Shown here: positions 24,071 to 34,144 of the stretch, piece after piece
Layout of the letters: the number at the start of each line of letters is the position of its first letter
Position numbering within the stretch: the first letter of the stretch is position 1
NCBI GenBank assembly: GCA_046350295.1
Contig: JAXMAR010000004.1
Span: forward strand, 124,001-188,000
Length of the DNA: 64,000 nucleotides
Direction of reading: 5' to 3'
DNA from: JAXMAR01 sp046350295
Lineage (GTDB): Bacteria; Planctomycetota; Planctomycetia; Gemmatales; Gemmataceae
Program-made: the position numbers and the translations under genes
Notes under the pieces: generated by a model
Seen by the model: the letters and a program-made list of their open reading frames with translations, nothing else
Told to the model about the DNA's origin: nothing
Databases searched by the model: none

Positions 24071-25813
24071 ATGGAAATCAAGCGCGGCATCCCTGTGTCT
24101 CCCGGCGTCGCGATCGGCCCGGCCCTGGTGCTCGACACCGAGGGCTACCGTATCCCCCAGCGTTTCGTCGAAAAGAAAAAGCGGCGCGACGAGGTCGCCC
24201 GTCTCAAAGGCGCCCTGCACCTTGCCGCCGACGAGATCCGCGCCAATCAGCAAGCGGTCACGCAAAAGCTCGGCAAGAAATACGGCGCCATCTTCTCCGC
24301 GCATGCGCTCCTCCTGGAGGACGCCGAACTGATTCAGGAGATCGAGCGTTTGATCCGCGACCAGGACCATGCGGCCGAGTACGCGGTCAGCCGGGTCATG
24401 CGGCGCCACGCCAAGACGCTCGAGAGCCTGCCGGGCCAATTCGCCAGCCGGGCGGCCGACCTGTTCGATATCGAGAAAGTCGTCCTCAAGCACCTGCTGG
24501 GCACGGCGGGGGAACCGCTGGACCATCTCAGCAAGCCGGTCATCGTGCTGGCGCACGACCTGACGCCGAGCCAGACCGCGTCGCTCGATCCCAAGATGGT
24601 CTACGCCTTCGCCACCGAAGCCGGGGGGCGGGCCAGTCATACGGCGATCATGGCCGGGGTGCTGGAAATCCCGGCCGTGGTGGGCCTGGGGCGATTCGTC
24701 ACGGATGTGTCTGGCGGCGACGAGGTGATCGTCGACGGCAATCGCGGCGTGCTGATCCTGAACCCGGACGAGGAGACGCGGCAACGGTACGAGGAGACGC
24801 GGCAGCAACTCGGGACGTTCACGAGCCGGCTCTCCGAGCTGCGCGATCTGCCTGCGGAGACCAAGGACGGCGTGCGCATCACGCTGCTGGGCAACATCGA
24901 GTTTCCGCACGAGGCGGAGCACTGCCTGGAGCGCGGGGCGGACGGTGTCGGCCTGTACCGGACGGAGTTTCTCTATCTCAACAAATCGACGGACCCGACG
25001 GAGAACGAGCACTTTGACGCCTATAGCCACGTCGCCCGGACCATGGCGGCCAGACCGGTGATCGTTCGCACCCTCGATCTGGGGGCGGACAAGTTCGCCA
25101 CGCAGGTGGAAAAAAGCCACCAGGAGCGCAACCCGTTCCTCGGTTTGCGCAGCGTCCGGCTCTGTTTGCGGAATTTGACCTTGTTCAAAACCCAGTTGCG
25201 CGCCATTCTAAGGGCAAGCGCGCTGGGGGACGTGCGCATCATGTTTCCCATGGTGAGCACGCTCCTGGAGCTGCGCCAGTGCAAGATGATCCTGGCTGAG
25301 GTGAAAGAGGACCTGGAAGACGAGGGGCTGCCGTTCAACAAGAAGTTGCCGATCGGAACCATGATCGAGGTGCCATCGGCGGCGATCATGGCGGAAGAGA
25401 TCGCCCGGGAAGTGAACTTCTTTTCCATCGGCACCAACGACCTGATTCAATATACTTTAGCTGCGGATCGCACGAACGAGGCCGTCGCCTCCCTGTATAG
25501 TCCCGCCGACCCCGCCGTGTTGCGTCTGGTGGCTCGCGTCGTTCAGGCGGCGCTGGGCCAAAAGATCGATGTCAGCGTGTGCGGCGAAATGAGTGGCGAG
25601 CCGATCTACACGATGTTACTGTTGGGGCTGGGGCTGCGGCAACTCAGCGTGACGCCCCAGAACATTCCGGAGATCAAGAAGGTCGTCCGCTCGATTACTT
25701 TGAAAGAAGCCAAGGGCGTCGCGGATGAGGCGATGCGGCTCGAAACCGCCCGCGACGTCAACAGTTACCTGCGGGAACAAACCCGCCGAGTCCTCCCCGA
25801 GGTGGTCAGTTGA
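24071..25813 (+). CDS. ptsI: PTS enzyme I (PEP-protein phosphotransferase)
   Basis: A full-length, 580-residue cytosolic enzyme that takes phosphate from phosphoenolpyruvate and passes it to HPr. The N-terminal domain starts KRGIPVSPGVAIGPALV. The active His is H190 in GGRASHTAIMAG. The C-terminal TIM barrel has GVGLYRTEFLYL, RTLDLGADK, NPFLGLRSVR, and the PEP-site stretch FFSIGTNDLIQYTLAADR with the catalytic Cys in VCGEMSG. No frame damage. With HPr and the EIIA it forms a phosphorelay without a sugar permease, as in many bacteria that use the PTS for regulation. Confidence 0.95.
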   Translation: MEIKRGIPVSPGVAIGPALVLDTEGYRIPQRFVEKKKRRDEVARLKGALHLAADEIRANQQAVTQKLGKKYGAIFSAHALLLEDAELIQEIERLIRDQDHAAEYAVSRVMRRHAKTLESLPGQFASRAADLFDIEKVVLKHLLGTAGEPLDHLSKPVIVLAHDLTPSQTASLDPKMVYAFATEAGGRASHTAIMAGVLEIPAVVGLGRFVTDVSGGDEVIVDGNRGVLILNPDEETRQRYEETRQQLGTFTSRLSELRDLPAETKDGVRITLLGNIEFPHEAEHCLERGADGVGLYRTEFLYLNKSTDPTENEHFDAYSHVARTMAARPVIVRTLDLGADKFATQVEKSHQERNPFLGLRSVRLCLRNLTLFKTQLRAILRASALGDVRIMFPMVSTLLELRQCKMILAEVKEDLEDEGLPFNKKLPIGTMIEVPSAAIMAEEIAREVNFFSIGTNDLIQYTLAADRTNEAVASLYSPADPAVLRLVARVVQAALGQKIDVSVCGEMSGEPIYTMLLLGLGLRQLSVTPQNIPEIKKVVRSITLKEAKGVADEAMRLETARDVNSYLREQTRRVLPEVVS

Positions 25814-25876
25814 GGTAAGGGAATAGACCGGGACTTTATTGGCCAGGGCGTCGACCGCCAGGGCGCAGCGCGTCAT

Positions 25877-25944
25877 AGCCGAAGTTGCGAGACTTCGGAG
25901 CCTGCAAAAGACGCGAGCGTGAACTCGCCTGAGTTCGGCTAGGG
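25877..25944. repeat. REP-like double hairpin (GAAGT / GAACTC type)
   Basis: TAGCCGAAGT..GAGACTTCGG forms the first hairpin and GTGAACTCG..TGAGTTCGGCTA the second; TAGCCGAA and TTCGGCTA close the whole. The same design occurs at 56119-56173. It lies 64 bases after ptsI. Confidence 0.55.
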
Positions 25945-26133
25945 TCGCCGCGAAGTTGATCGACCCCCTGTCAACAACACCTGCCCGCTCGATCTTCCCT
26001 TCGTAGAGCCTCCCCTCTCCTCCTTCCCGCGAGGATCTCGCAACCCAAGCACGGAACCCTCGGCCGCGCCTGACGGCGCATGACAGGCCGCGGCGTTCCC
26101 AGTCGCCCCGCATCGACGCGGGGCACTCGGCCA

Positions 26134-26931
26134 ATGGCGCCAGAGCCAAGAGCGACCGAAACGACAACCCGATTCAAGTACCGCCTCCGCTTCGCCAAGG
26201 AAGGGGATCTGCGTCTGGTCAGCCACCACGACCTGATGCACTGCTGCGAACGCCTCTTCCGCCGCGGCGCCATCCCCATCGCCTTTTCGCAGGGCTTCCA
26301 TCCCACTCCCCGCATGGTCTTCGCCCAGTCCCTGGCGCTCGGCATTGTCGGCAGCCGGGAAGTCCTCGAACTCGAGTTGACCGAGCATCTCGCGCCGGAG
26401 GACCTTCTCGCCGCCCTACGCCAGCACGCCCCCCCCGGTCTCGTCTTCCACAGTGCCCGCCAGATTCCTGCCAATGTGAAAGCCCAACCCCGGCGCGCCT
26501 TCTACCGCGTGACGCTCACCTCGCCCGTTCCCGACTTGCCCGCGCGCTGCGAGGAGCTGCTGAAGCAAGACCACGCCTGGGTGGAGCGCTTGAAGCCCTA
26601 TGCCCGGCGCGTCGACATCCGGCCCTTCCTGGAACGTGTCGCCGTGACCGGCCATCGCCTCGAATTCACCGTCTGGGTCACTCCCAACGGCTCGGCCAAG
26701 GCGGACGAAATCCTCCGTCTGCTGGACGTCGACTCCGTTCTCGATGACGGTGGCGTCTTGGAACGGTGCGATCTCGAACTGGCCGACGAGGTCGGACCGG
26801 ACGCGCCGTCCGTTCCCGTCATCGACTCGCACTCCGTCACGCTTCCACTGGACGAAAAAACCGCGGTCCCCGTCCCGGACGACGCTCGTCCCACCAGTCT
26901 CATCGAGGGGCCGCTCAACTTTGACTCATAA
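26134..26931 (+). CDS. DUF2344 / radical-SAM-associated protein
   Basis: About 265 residues matching the DUF2344 (TIGR03936) family: YRLRFAKEGDLRLVSHHDLMHCCERLFRR, IPIAFSQGFHPTPRM, and LALGIVGSREVLELEL. In many bacteria this domain is fused to, or encoded beside, a radical SAM protein and lies upstream of RNase E/G, as here (rne begins 49 bases downstream). Its biochemical role is not established. The ATG at 26134 or the one at 26080 could be the start; both precede the conserved region by a variable, Thr/Pro-rich stretch. Confidence 0.78.
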   Translation: MAPEPRATETTTRFKYRLRFAKEGDLRLVSHHDLMHCCERLFRRGAIPIAFSQGFHPTPRMVFAQSLALGIVGSREVLELELTEHLAPEDLLAALRQHAPPGLVFHSARQIPANVKAQPRRAFYRVTLTSPVPDLPARCEELLKQDHAWVERLKPYARRVDIRPFLERVAVTGHRLEFTVWVTPNGSAKADEILRLLDVDSVLDDGGVLERCDLELADEVGPDAPSVPVIDSHSVTLPLDEKTAVPVPDDARPTSLIEGPLNFDS

Positions 26932-26980
26932 CGCCCGCCGCGCCGCTTTGCCGGCGGGCCCCGCAAGGAAAGGACCAGCA

Positions 26981-29903
26981 ATGAAAAAGGAAATGCTCAT
27001 CAACGTTCTCCAGCCCGAGGAGATACGCATCGCCATCCTGGAGAACGGCGTCCTCGAAGAGCTTTACGTCGAGCGCACCAGCCACGAAAGCTATGTCGGG
27101 AACGTCTACAAGGGCCGCATCGTCAACATCGAGCCCAGCATTCAGGCCGCCTTCGTCGATTTCGGCGTCGGCCGCAACGGTTTCCTGCACGTCTCCGACG
27201 TCGAGCCGGCCTATTACCGCCACCTGGAGCAGGGCCGAGAACCGACCAACCGCCGTGATCGGGGTCGGGGCGAGCCGCGCGGCCGCGGGGAAGGGCGGGG
27301 TCGCGGCGACCGCGGCGACCGGGGTGGCCGGGGCCGCGGCGGGGACCGCGGCGGGGACCGCGGGGGTGGTGGCGGACGGCGGCGCTCGCCGGACGTCTAC
27401 GAGTACGAGGCGCCGACCGGCGGCGCGGAGATGCTGGACGAGGAGTTCGAGGGAATCCTCGACCGTCCGCTCGACGAAGAGCCAGACCCCGAGGAGGTCG
27501 AAGAACGCGCCGGGCTGGACCAGGAGCCGGACTTCGGCTCGGAGCCTGAACTGGAGCCTGAACCGGCGGGCGAGTCCGAAGGACACGCCGGGGCCTATGG
27601 CGAGGACGAAATCTCCCCCGTCGCCGAGGAGGCGATGGACAAGGAATGGCCGCAGGAGCATGAGCGCGACGAACTGATGCGCGAGGGCCACGTGCCCCTG
27701 GAGGCGGCGCCTGGGGAGCCCGCCGGCCCGGTTGAGGCGCCGCAAACCGAGGCGGAAATAGACGAAACCGGCGTCGCGGAGCCGCCGGCCGAGGAGCGAC
27801 CTGTCGAAGAGGAAGCGCCACGCCGCGGTCGGCGCAAGTCATCGTCCCCCGCCAAGGGGCGTACGCGGAAAACCAAGAACAAGGCCGAGCCCAGGGCGGA
27901 AGCGTCCGAAGAGAAGTCCGACGACGGTCCCCGGCCCATGGAGTCCGCCGAGCATCGCACCGGCGAAGGGGACGAGGGCAAGCTCTTTCACGACGAAGAC
28001 CTCAGCTTCTCATTGGGGCGCGATGAGGAACCGCGCCCGGAACGACGGGACGAGGCGCCGCGGCAGGAGGACCGCGACAGCTACGAAGAACACGAACGCT
28101 ACGACGAGTCGGAGCCTGTCGGGCCGGACGCGGAGGAGCCGATGGAGGCGTTCGACGAGCCGCGCGGCGGGCCGGACGTGATGGCCGAGGACGACTTCTA
28201 CCGACCGGCGCCGCAGCCGCAGCCGTCTGTTCCGCCTGAGGACGACCTGGAGTTGGGCCCGCCGCGCTCCTACCGCGAGCAGCAGCGCGGTTACCGGGAG
28301 GACGATCGCGGCGGGCGCGGTCGAGGTCGGCGCGATGACCGGCGCGATGATCGACGCGGCGGCCGGCGTGACGACCGGGGCGGGCGCGGCCGGGATGAAC
28401 GCGGTCCGCGCGGCCGGGATGAACGCGGGGGACGAGGCCGGGATGAGCGCGGTCCGCGCGGCCGGGATGAACGCGGGGGACGAGGCCGCGACGAGCGCGG
28501 CGGGCGGGAGCGCGGTCGAGATGACCGCGGCCCGCGTGGCCGGGACGATCGAGGCGGACGCGACGACCGCGGGGGGCGGGAACGCCGCCCCGGTGGCCGC
28601 AACATGGGCCGCGAAGGCTTTGGCCGTCCCAAGCCCCTGATCCAGGACATTTTCAAACGCGGCCAGGAAGTCCTCGTCCAGGTCATCAAGGAGGGCATCG
28701 GCACCAAAGGCCCGACGCTCTCCACGTACATCAGCATCGCCGGCCGCTACCTGGTGCTGATGCCGGGCCTGAACCGCATCGGCGTCTCGCGCAAGATCGC
28801 CGACGAGGAGACGCGGCGGCGCCTGCGCGACGCCATGCGCGAGCTGCAGCCGCCGCCGGGCCTGGGCTTCATCATCCGCACCGCCGGCCAGGACCGCAAC
28901 AAGGAAGGAGCTGCGGCGCGACCTGATCTACCTGTCGCGCCTGTGGCGCGTCGTTGTCCGCCGCATCAAGAAGCAGAAGTCGCCGTGCGAGATCTATCAA
29001 GAGAGCGACATGATCACGCGGACCATCCGCGACATCTTCACCAACGACATCGAAAGCATCTGGGTGGACGAGCCCAACGCCTTCGAGCACGCCAAGGAGT
29101 TTCTCGAGATCGTCATGCCGCGCTTCGCCGAGCGCATCAAGCTCTGGGACTCCACCGAGCCGATGTTCCACAAGCACGGCATCGAGAGCGAGATCAACCG
29201 CATCCAGCAGCGGCACGTGCCGCTGCCGCACGGCGGCTCGATCGTCATCGACCAAACCGAGGCCTTGGTCGCCATCGACGTCAACTCGGGCAGCTTCCGG
29301 GCGGACAACAACGCCGAGGAGACCGCCTACCAGATGAACTTGCACGCCGCCCGCGAGATCGCCCGCCAGCTTCGTTTGCGCGACCTGGGGGGCGTCATCG
29401 TCAACGACTTCATCGACATGCGCGGCGAGTCCCACCGCCGCAACGTCGAGCGCGCCCTGCGCGACGCCGTCCGCCGCGACCGCGCCCGCACCAAGATCCT
29501 GCGCATCAGCCAGTTCGGCATCATCGAAATGACGCGGCAGCGCATCCGCCCCTCTCTCAAACGCAGTGTCTTCACCGAATGCGGCCACTGCAAGGGGACC
29601 GGGCAGATCAAGACATGCGAATCGGTGAGCATCGAGGTCATGCGCCTGCTGCAATTGGCGGCCCACCGCGACAACTCGGCGCGCATCGAGGTCCGCGTCG
29701 CCGAGGAAGTCGCCCTCTATCTCCTCAACCGCAAACGCGGCGACATCGCCAAGCTCGAGGAAGGCAGCGGCAAGACCATCTTCATCCGCGGCCTCCTCGG
29801 CGTCTCCCCCGAGCACATGGACTTTTTGTGCCAGGACCCGAACGGCAACGACGTGAAGTTCAACCCGTTTGAGGAGACGCGGCCGCTGCGGCGCTTGCGC
29901 TAA
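26981..29903 (+). CDS. rne: Ribonuclease E/G with very large insert (frameshift)
   Basis: An endoribonuclease of RNA decay and rRNA maturation. The start is the ATG at 26981, 9 bases after AAGGAAAGG; the protein begins MKKEMLINVLQPEEIRIAIL. The S1 domain (SYVGNVYKGRIVNIEPSIQAAFVDFG, GFLHVSDVEP) is interrupted at about residue 88 by ~455 residues of disordered sequence: an RG-rich block, a long acidic part and a second block of GRDER(G)-type repeats. It resumes with RGQEVLVQVIKEGIGTKGP. One extra G near 28907 (in GGAAGGAG) shifts the frame. The rest is intact: catalytic VIDQTEALVAIDVNSGSF, FIDMRGESHRRNVE and the zinc link CGHCKGTGQ. The length is about 970 residues. Confidence 0.9.
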
Positions 29904-29928
29904 CTATTGAACCTGTGTGGAGGGCGTC

Positions 29929-30408
29929 ATGCGAATCGCAATCTGCGGGCTCTTGTGTCTCTGGACCGGGACGGTCCGGGCGGACGACTACCTCACCAAG
30001 GATGGACAACTCACGGAAAAGCTCGTCGTTGAGCAGCGGCAAGGAGGCTTCGCCGGCTTCACCGGAATTCGCTACACGATCGCGACCGACGGGGCGTGGA
30101 CGAGTGAGACCCTCTTCAATGAGAAGGCGAAACCGAAGGACAAGGGCAAGCTCTCGGAGAAGGAAATCGCCGCCCTGGCCGGCGTGCTCGCCAAGCAGGA
30201 GTTCGACAAGCTGCCGGCCAAGATCGGCAAGGCGCCCGGCGCCAACCCGTACAAGCTGGCGCTGACGTTCGGTAAGAAGAAGGTGGAGTTCATCGGCCGG
30301 GCCCCGCCGCGCCTCGACGACGCCGATCGGACCTCGGCCGAGAGCCGGCTTGCCCTCATCTGGCAGGGGATGACCGGCCTGCTCACTCCGAAGCCGGGAA
30401 CGGAGTAG
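29929..30408 (+). CDS. Secreted unknown protein
   Basis: 159 residues with a short signal peptide (MRIAICGLLCLWTGTVRA) and GGAGGG seven bases before the ATG at 29929. The mature part is beta-rich (LTEKLVVEQRQGGFAGFTGIRYTI...) with an E-K-E-I-A-A-L-A helix and a terminal GLLTPKPG. The family is not recognised. It follows rne by 25 bases on the same strand, which may be coincidence. Confidence 0.6.
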   Translation: MRIAICGLLCLWTGTVRADDYLTKDGQLTEKLVVEQRQGGFAGFTGIRYTIATDGAWTSETLFNEKAKPKDKGKLSEKEIAALAGVLAKQEFDKLPAKIGKAPGANPYKLALTFGKKKVEFIGRAPPRLDDADRTSAESRLALIWQGMTGLLTPKPGTE

Positions 30409-30500
30409 TCGGCGCAAGTTTTCGCCACCGAGCCATCCTTGACGAAAGGGCGTCGGAAAGCCCGGCGCCCAGGGCTTTCATGCTCCGTCGAGGTGGCAAG

Positions 30501-31054
30501 ATGAAAAGCGTGACCAGGGCATTGCTGGCGGCGGCGGCGCTCTTGCTGTCGTTCGCGTCGCTGAACGCATCCGCTCAGCCGAAAACCGCCAAGGTCCCAA
30601 CCCGGACATCGGCCCTCCGGACCGAGCTTTTCTTCGCGGCGAACCTGAACGCCAAGGTGTTGCAGTACGCCGAGTCCAGGTTGGGGCAGCTGGTCGGGCG
30701 CGGCGAGTGCTGGGACCTCGCCAACGAGGCCCTGGCTGCCGCCGGCGCGAAGCAGCCGGGCCGCGATGGCTTTGCCGCCTACACCTTCGGGGCCGAAATC
30801 CCCCTGAGCAGCATCCGCCCCGGCGACATCCTCCAGTTCGAGAACGTGAGTTTCAAGCACACCGACCCGAGCGGTTCCTGGTAGCCAGCAGCTTCCCGCA
30901 TCATACCGCCATCGTCCGCAGCGTCTCCGGCGGCACGATCGAGATCCTGCAGCAAAACGTGAACGGCGATCGGCGCGTGCAGACCGGCGTCATCGCCCTG
31001 AGCGACCGGCAGCCCGGCGGTTCGCTCCTGGCCTACCGGCCGCAGCCACGCTAA
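30501..31054 (+). CDS. Secreted CHAP/NlpC-like peptidase-fold protein (frameshift)
   Basis: The signal peptide MKSVTRALLAAAALLLSFASLNASA is followed by a small papain-like fold. The likely catalytic Cys lies in GRGECWDLANEAL, and the His in PHHTAIVRS. The strand GDILQFENVSF precedes the His and EILQQNVNG follows it. The frame breaks between SFKHTDPSGSW (stop at 30884) and the part with the His, which continues in another frame to 31054. A one-base indel near 30870-30885 would explain it. Such proteins usually cleave cell-wall peptides, or may be inactive relatives; the family is a weak call. Confidence 0.6.
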
Positions 31055-31069
31055 AACAGCGCGCCCAAT

Positions 31070-31160
31070 ACCACAGTAGGTCCGGCGAGCCGAGCCGGAC
31101 CTGGCGTGAACGCGCGCGAAACCGTCGCTTCCCTGTCCGGCCCCGCTCGGCTCGGCGGCC
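31070..31160. repeat. Dispersed intergenic repeat (GTAGGTCCGGCGAGC type)
   Basis: GTAGGTCCGGCGAGC..GAGCCGGACCTGGCGTG, then a second half ending CCCGCTCGGCTCG. A close copy is at 49793-49880 and a degenerate one at 43624-43665. The inner part is a hairpin (GTCCGGC with GCCGGAC). Confidence 0.6.
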
Positions 31161-31498
31161 TACCCCTCTTCGTGCCGGCGCGCCAGACGCTTGGGCGCCG
31201 TGTTGCGCCAGGCGAGCCGCAGCGCTTCACGTACCGTCGCCTCATCCACTTTCTTGAGGTGCACCATGGTCGCGCCGCGCTTGCCCCAAGCCCCGCTGGC
31301 CGGCTCGAAACCGTCGGCGTCCGTCTTGAGAAAGATCGCCTGCTGCTCCGGAGTCAGCTTGACCATGCCCCAGCCACGCTCCGGAGCGAGCGTGGCAAAG
31401 ATCTTGCCGCCGACGCGGAAATCGGGATGGTCCATGTGGGCGCCTTCCGAGGCTTCGGGGAGGCTGAGGGCCAGGGAGCGGAATTGGGTTTGAGTCAT
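31160..31498 (-). CDS. MmcQ/YjbR family protein
   Basis: A 112-residue cytosolic protein of the MmcQ/YjbR (CyaY-like fold) family. It begins TQTQFRSLALSLPEASEGAHMDHPDFRVGGKIFATL and has the second conserved strand region WGMVKLTPEQQ, then GAWGKRGATMVHL. The family is thought to bind DNA or act as a small regulator, but the role is not settled. The gene stands alone; its end overlaps the edge of a dispersed repeat. Confidence 0.85.
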   Translation of the reverse strand: MTQTQFRSLALSLPEASEGAHMDHPDFRVGGKIFATLAPERGWGMVKLTPEQQAIFLKTDADGFEPASGAWGKRGATMVHLKKVDEATVREALRLAWRNTAPKRLARRHEEG

Positions 31499-31537
31499 TG
31501 TCCCCTCCGGGGGTTCACGCCGCCCGGCTCGCCGTCG

Positions 31538-33625
31538 TCATTTCGCTTCGAGTTTCAGCTTGGCCCCTGCCTTCAGCGCCTCGTAGCGTTCGCGCGTCAC
31601 GCGGTAGGTTTCTTCGAGGACTTTCTGGCTGACGGGATTGCCGGCGGCGTCGAGCGGGTGGCGGATGGTGAGGGGCCGCGGGGCGATCATTGTCGCCAAC
31701 TCGGGGAGATCGTAATGCGCCAGGACGCCGGGGACGACGTTGGTGAGCTGGTTGTAGGAGACGGGGGTCTGGACAACGTTGGACCAGGAGAGGAGCGGCT
31801 CTTCGAGCGTCACGCTTTTAACCTTGGGGTTCAGCGCCGCCGCATGCAGGGCGACCAGAGCGGTGATCGGGCCGCGCGCGCTGAGATGAACTTCGTCAAC
31901 TCGGTCGCGACTCAGGTCGGGGACATCGAGCGGCAGAAATCGTCTCAGATCGACGACGCGCTGTCCCAGCAGCGGACGACCGAGGTGCATGGCGAGGAAA
32001 CTCTCCTTGACGTCGATTCCGAAGTAGCCCGGCTTGCCCCCCTTCATCTTGCCAGGCGCGGTTTCACCGACCCCGCGGACCTCCAAGGCGACGACGCGAT
32101 CAAAGTCCTTGGCGAGAACATCGAGTCGGCCGGTTTTCAACGTCTCACTCAGGCCGCCATCGTCCAGGCGGAGGACCATTCGGCTCGGCTTGTGCATCGT
32201 CCCCTTACGCTCGACGCCGGGGAGACGCAGGCCTGATTCAGCCTCGGTGATGAAAACGGTATCCTTGGCGTGGGAGACCAAGCTCTTTGCCCGCAGCGTC
32301 ACGCCCTTCGGAACGGCAAGGAGGCGGCGTACTAATTCTTCCTGCTCGTTCCGTTCGAGCGCGACAAACTTTGCCCGCTCCTTCGCCAGCTCCCGATCGC
32401 GCCGGGCGTTCAGGTCGAACACCGACACGCCGCGCAGATCGCTCAGCACCTGTCCGGTGCGCGTGCATTGCAGGTCCTCGTCCTTGAAGGTTGTGAACGC
32501 CGGCTCGGTCTGTTCGTCGTCCTTACCGAGGAGCCACTTGCGCATCCAGCGCATGCTGGCTTCGCGCCTTGGTTTCGACCAGCCGTGCTTGTCGTCGTAC
32601 TCGAAGATGGCCATCTTGTCGGCGGCGCCGAGCTTCTTGTAGACCTCGGCGGCTTCCTTGTAGCTGATGTGGGCGCCTTTGATGTCGAAGAAGTCCTGCG
32701 TGGCGACGGTCATGAGCGTCGGCCGCGGGGCGCGCATGGTAAGGTAGTCGGCGTGCTCCATGCCGAAGGCGACCTGGCCGGGGATGTTCTGCTCGCCGTC
32801 CTGCGGGCCGATGGTGGCGAAGAGGCGTTCGAGGGAGCAGATGTAGCAGGAGGGGACGGCGCAGGCGATGCGGTCGTCGAGGGCCATGAGGTAGGCGGTC
32901 ATGGTGCCGCCGCCGGAGTTGCCGGTGCAGCCGAGGCGCTTGGGATCGACCTCGGGCCGGCTCGCCAGGTAATCCAGGGCGCGGATGCCGTCCCAGATGC
33001 GGTAATGGGCGGTGCAGCGGCCGACGAGGAGAACGCCGACGCCGACCATCGTGTGCTCGGAGGTGCTGCCCGGGATGCCCGCCTTGCCGTCTTTGTTGAG
33101 AAGCTGGAGGCGTTCCCCTTGACCGATGGGGTCGTAGCTGAAGGCGACCATGCCGTTCTTCGCCATGAGCATGCAGCCGCGCTGGTAGCCGCCGTCGGCC
33201 TTGCCGTTGCTCGAATGGCCGCAAGGGACGATGATGCCGGGAAAGGGACCGAGGCCGTCCGGGATGTAGATGTTGCCGGTGACGTGGTGATCCGGCCGGC
33301 TCTCGAAGATGACGCACTCGATGCGGAAGCCGTCCCCCTTGATGGTCTTGGTGACCTTGGCGTTGAGCGGCGTCTTCTCGGGCAGGTCGCCAATCGCTTC
33401 GAGGAACTTCTTCTTGAGGTATTCCTGACGCGCCTTGATCTCGTCAGGCGTCTTGAGCTTGGCGACGGTTTCGCGGCGGACGTCGAACAGCTTCTGCGCT
33501 TCCTTGAGGAGGAAGCTGTGCAACATCTTCTGCGGGGGCGGTTCGGCGAGGAGGATCGGGTCTTGGGCGAGGAGAAAGGCGGGGGCGAGGCTCAACGCGA
33601 GGAGAGACAAGAGAAAACGACACAC
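31538..33625 (-). CDS. Secreted acetyl-xylan-esterase-like hydrolase
   Basis: About 695 residues. I chose the GTG at 33625, which has CCGGAG seven to eight bases upstream and begins directly with a signal peptide (VCRFLLSLLALSLAPAFLLAQ); two upstream in-frame ATGs (33685, 33727) would place 20-34 charged residues before it. The hydrolase domain has IIVPCGHSSNGKA, YDPIGQGER, the nucleophile elbow GCTGNSGGGTM and a late DDKHGWSKPRREA His. The C-terminal half (after residue ~400) contains a second hydrolase-like fold without a clear Ser elbow. It is a paralogue of the gene at 2236. Secretion and ester hydrolysis are likely; the substrate is unknown. Confidence 0.75.
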   Translation of the reverse strand: MCRFLLSLLALSLAPAFLLAQDPILLAEPPPQKMLHSFLLKEAQKLFDVRRETVAKLKTPDEIKARQEYLKKKFLEAIGDLPEKTPLNAKVTKTIKGDGFRIECVIFESRPDHHVTGNIYIPDGLGPFPGIIVPCGHSSNGKADGGYQRGCMLMAKNGMVAFSYDPIGQGERLQLLNKDGKAGIPGSTSEHTMVGVGVLLVGRCTAHYRIWDGIRALDYLASRPEVDPKRLGCTGNSGGGTMTAYLMALDDRIACAVPSCYICSLERLFATIGPQDGEQNIPGQVAFGMEHADYLTMRAPRPTLMTVATQDFFDIKGAHISYKEAAEVYKKLGAADKMAIFEYDDKHGWSKPRREASMRWMRKWLLGKDDEQTEPAFTTFKDEDLQCTRTGQVLSDLRGVSVFDLNARRDRELAKERAKFVALERNEQEELVRRLLAVPKGVTLRAKSLVSHAKDTVFITEAESGLRLPGVERKGTMHKPSRMVLRLDDGGLSETLKTGRLDVLAKDFDRVVALEVRGVGETAPGKMKGGKPGYFGIDVKESFLAMHLGRPLLGQRVVDLRRFLPLDVPDLSRDRVDEVHLSARGPITALVALHAAALNPKVKSVTLEEPLLSWSNVVQTPVSYNQLTNVVPGVLAHYDLPELATMIAPRPLTIRHPLDAAGNPVSQKVLEETYRVTRERYEALKAGAKLKLEAK

Positions 33626-33739
33626 GGTATGTCTCCGGAGAGGGCTACGGACCAGACGCTGATGATCGCTTGTTCGGGACGGCATGGCAAGCGATATCTC
33701 TTGGGCAAGGGACAATGGAAGGCGCATTCGGTCAGCCTT

Positions 33740-34140
33740 CCGCTAACTTGGGACGCGCACGGTGGTGCAGCGCAGCAATATGTGCGTGTAGGCCGTACTT
33801 CTGGAAAGGCCACGCCCAGGCAGGAGCTAGAAAGGTGAGAGATAAGGCCAGAGATAAGGCCACCCGCGCCGACGTCCTCGGGCGTGGGTGCGAACAACTG
33901 GGATGAAAGCGTCTCGCGGCAACTGACGATGGTCGGCTTTTTCTGATGGATCGGTCTGATGGATCGGGATGAAATGCTGATCAACCCGCTGCGTCCGCTC
34001 TTGCCGCGGCGGGGCGGTACCACCAGGTCGACAAGCGTTTCTTCTGCTCGCGCTGGCCTGAGCTTCGTATCCTGCGCAAGGCCGCCGGACCCCCGGCGCA
34101 GGTCGCCATATAGCAATTCCGGATGGGATCGCCATCTGAA
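33740..34140. other. About 400 bases with no recognised gene
   Basis: It lies between the promoter side of the hydrolase and the end of the DUF1501 gene. Open frames here carry no family features. A short direct repeat (GAGATAAGGCC twice at 33839-33861) is the only structure noticed. Confidence 0.5.
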
Positions 34141-34144
34141 CACG

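Noticed and set aside
28385..28560. Tandem repeat in the RNase E/G gene considered as a CRISPR-like array.
   Set aside because: The ~24-base units are contiguous, multiples of three and encode GRDERG-type peptides; there are no spacers and no cas genes.
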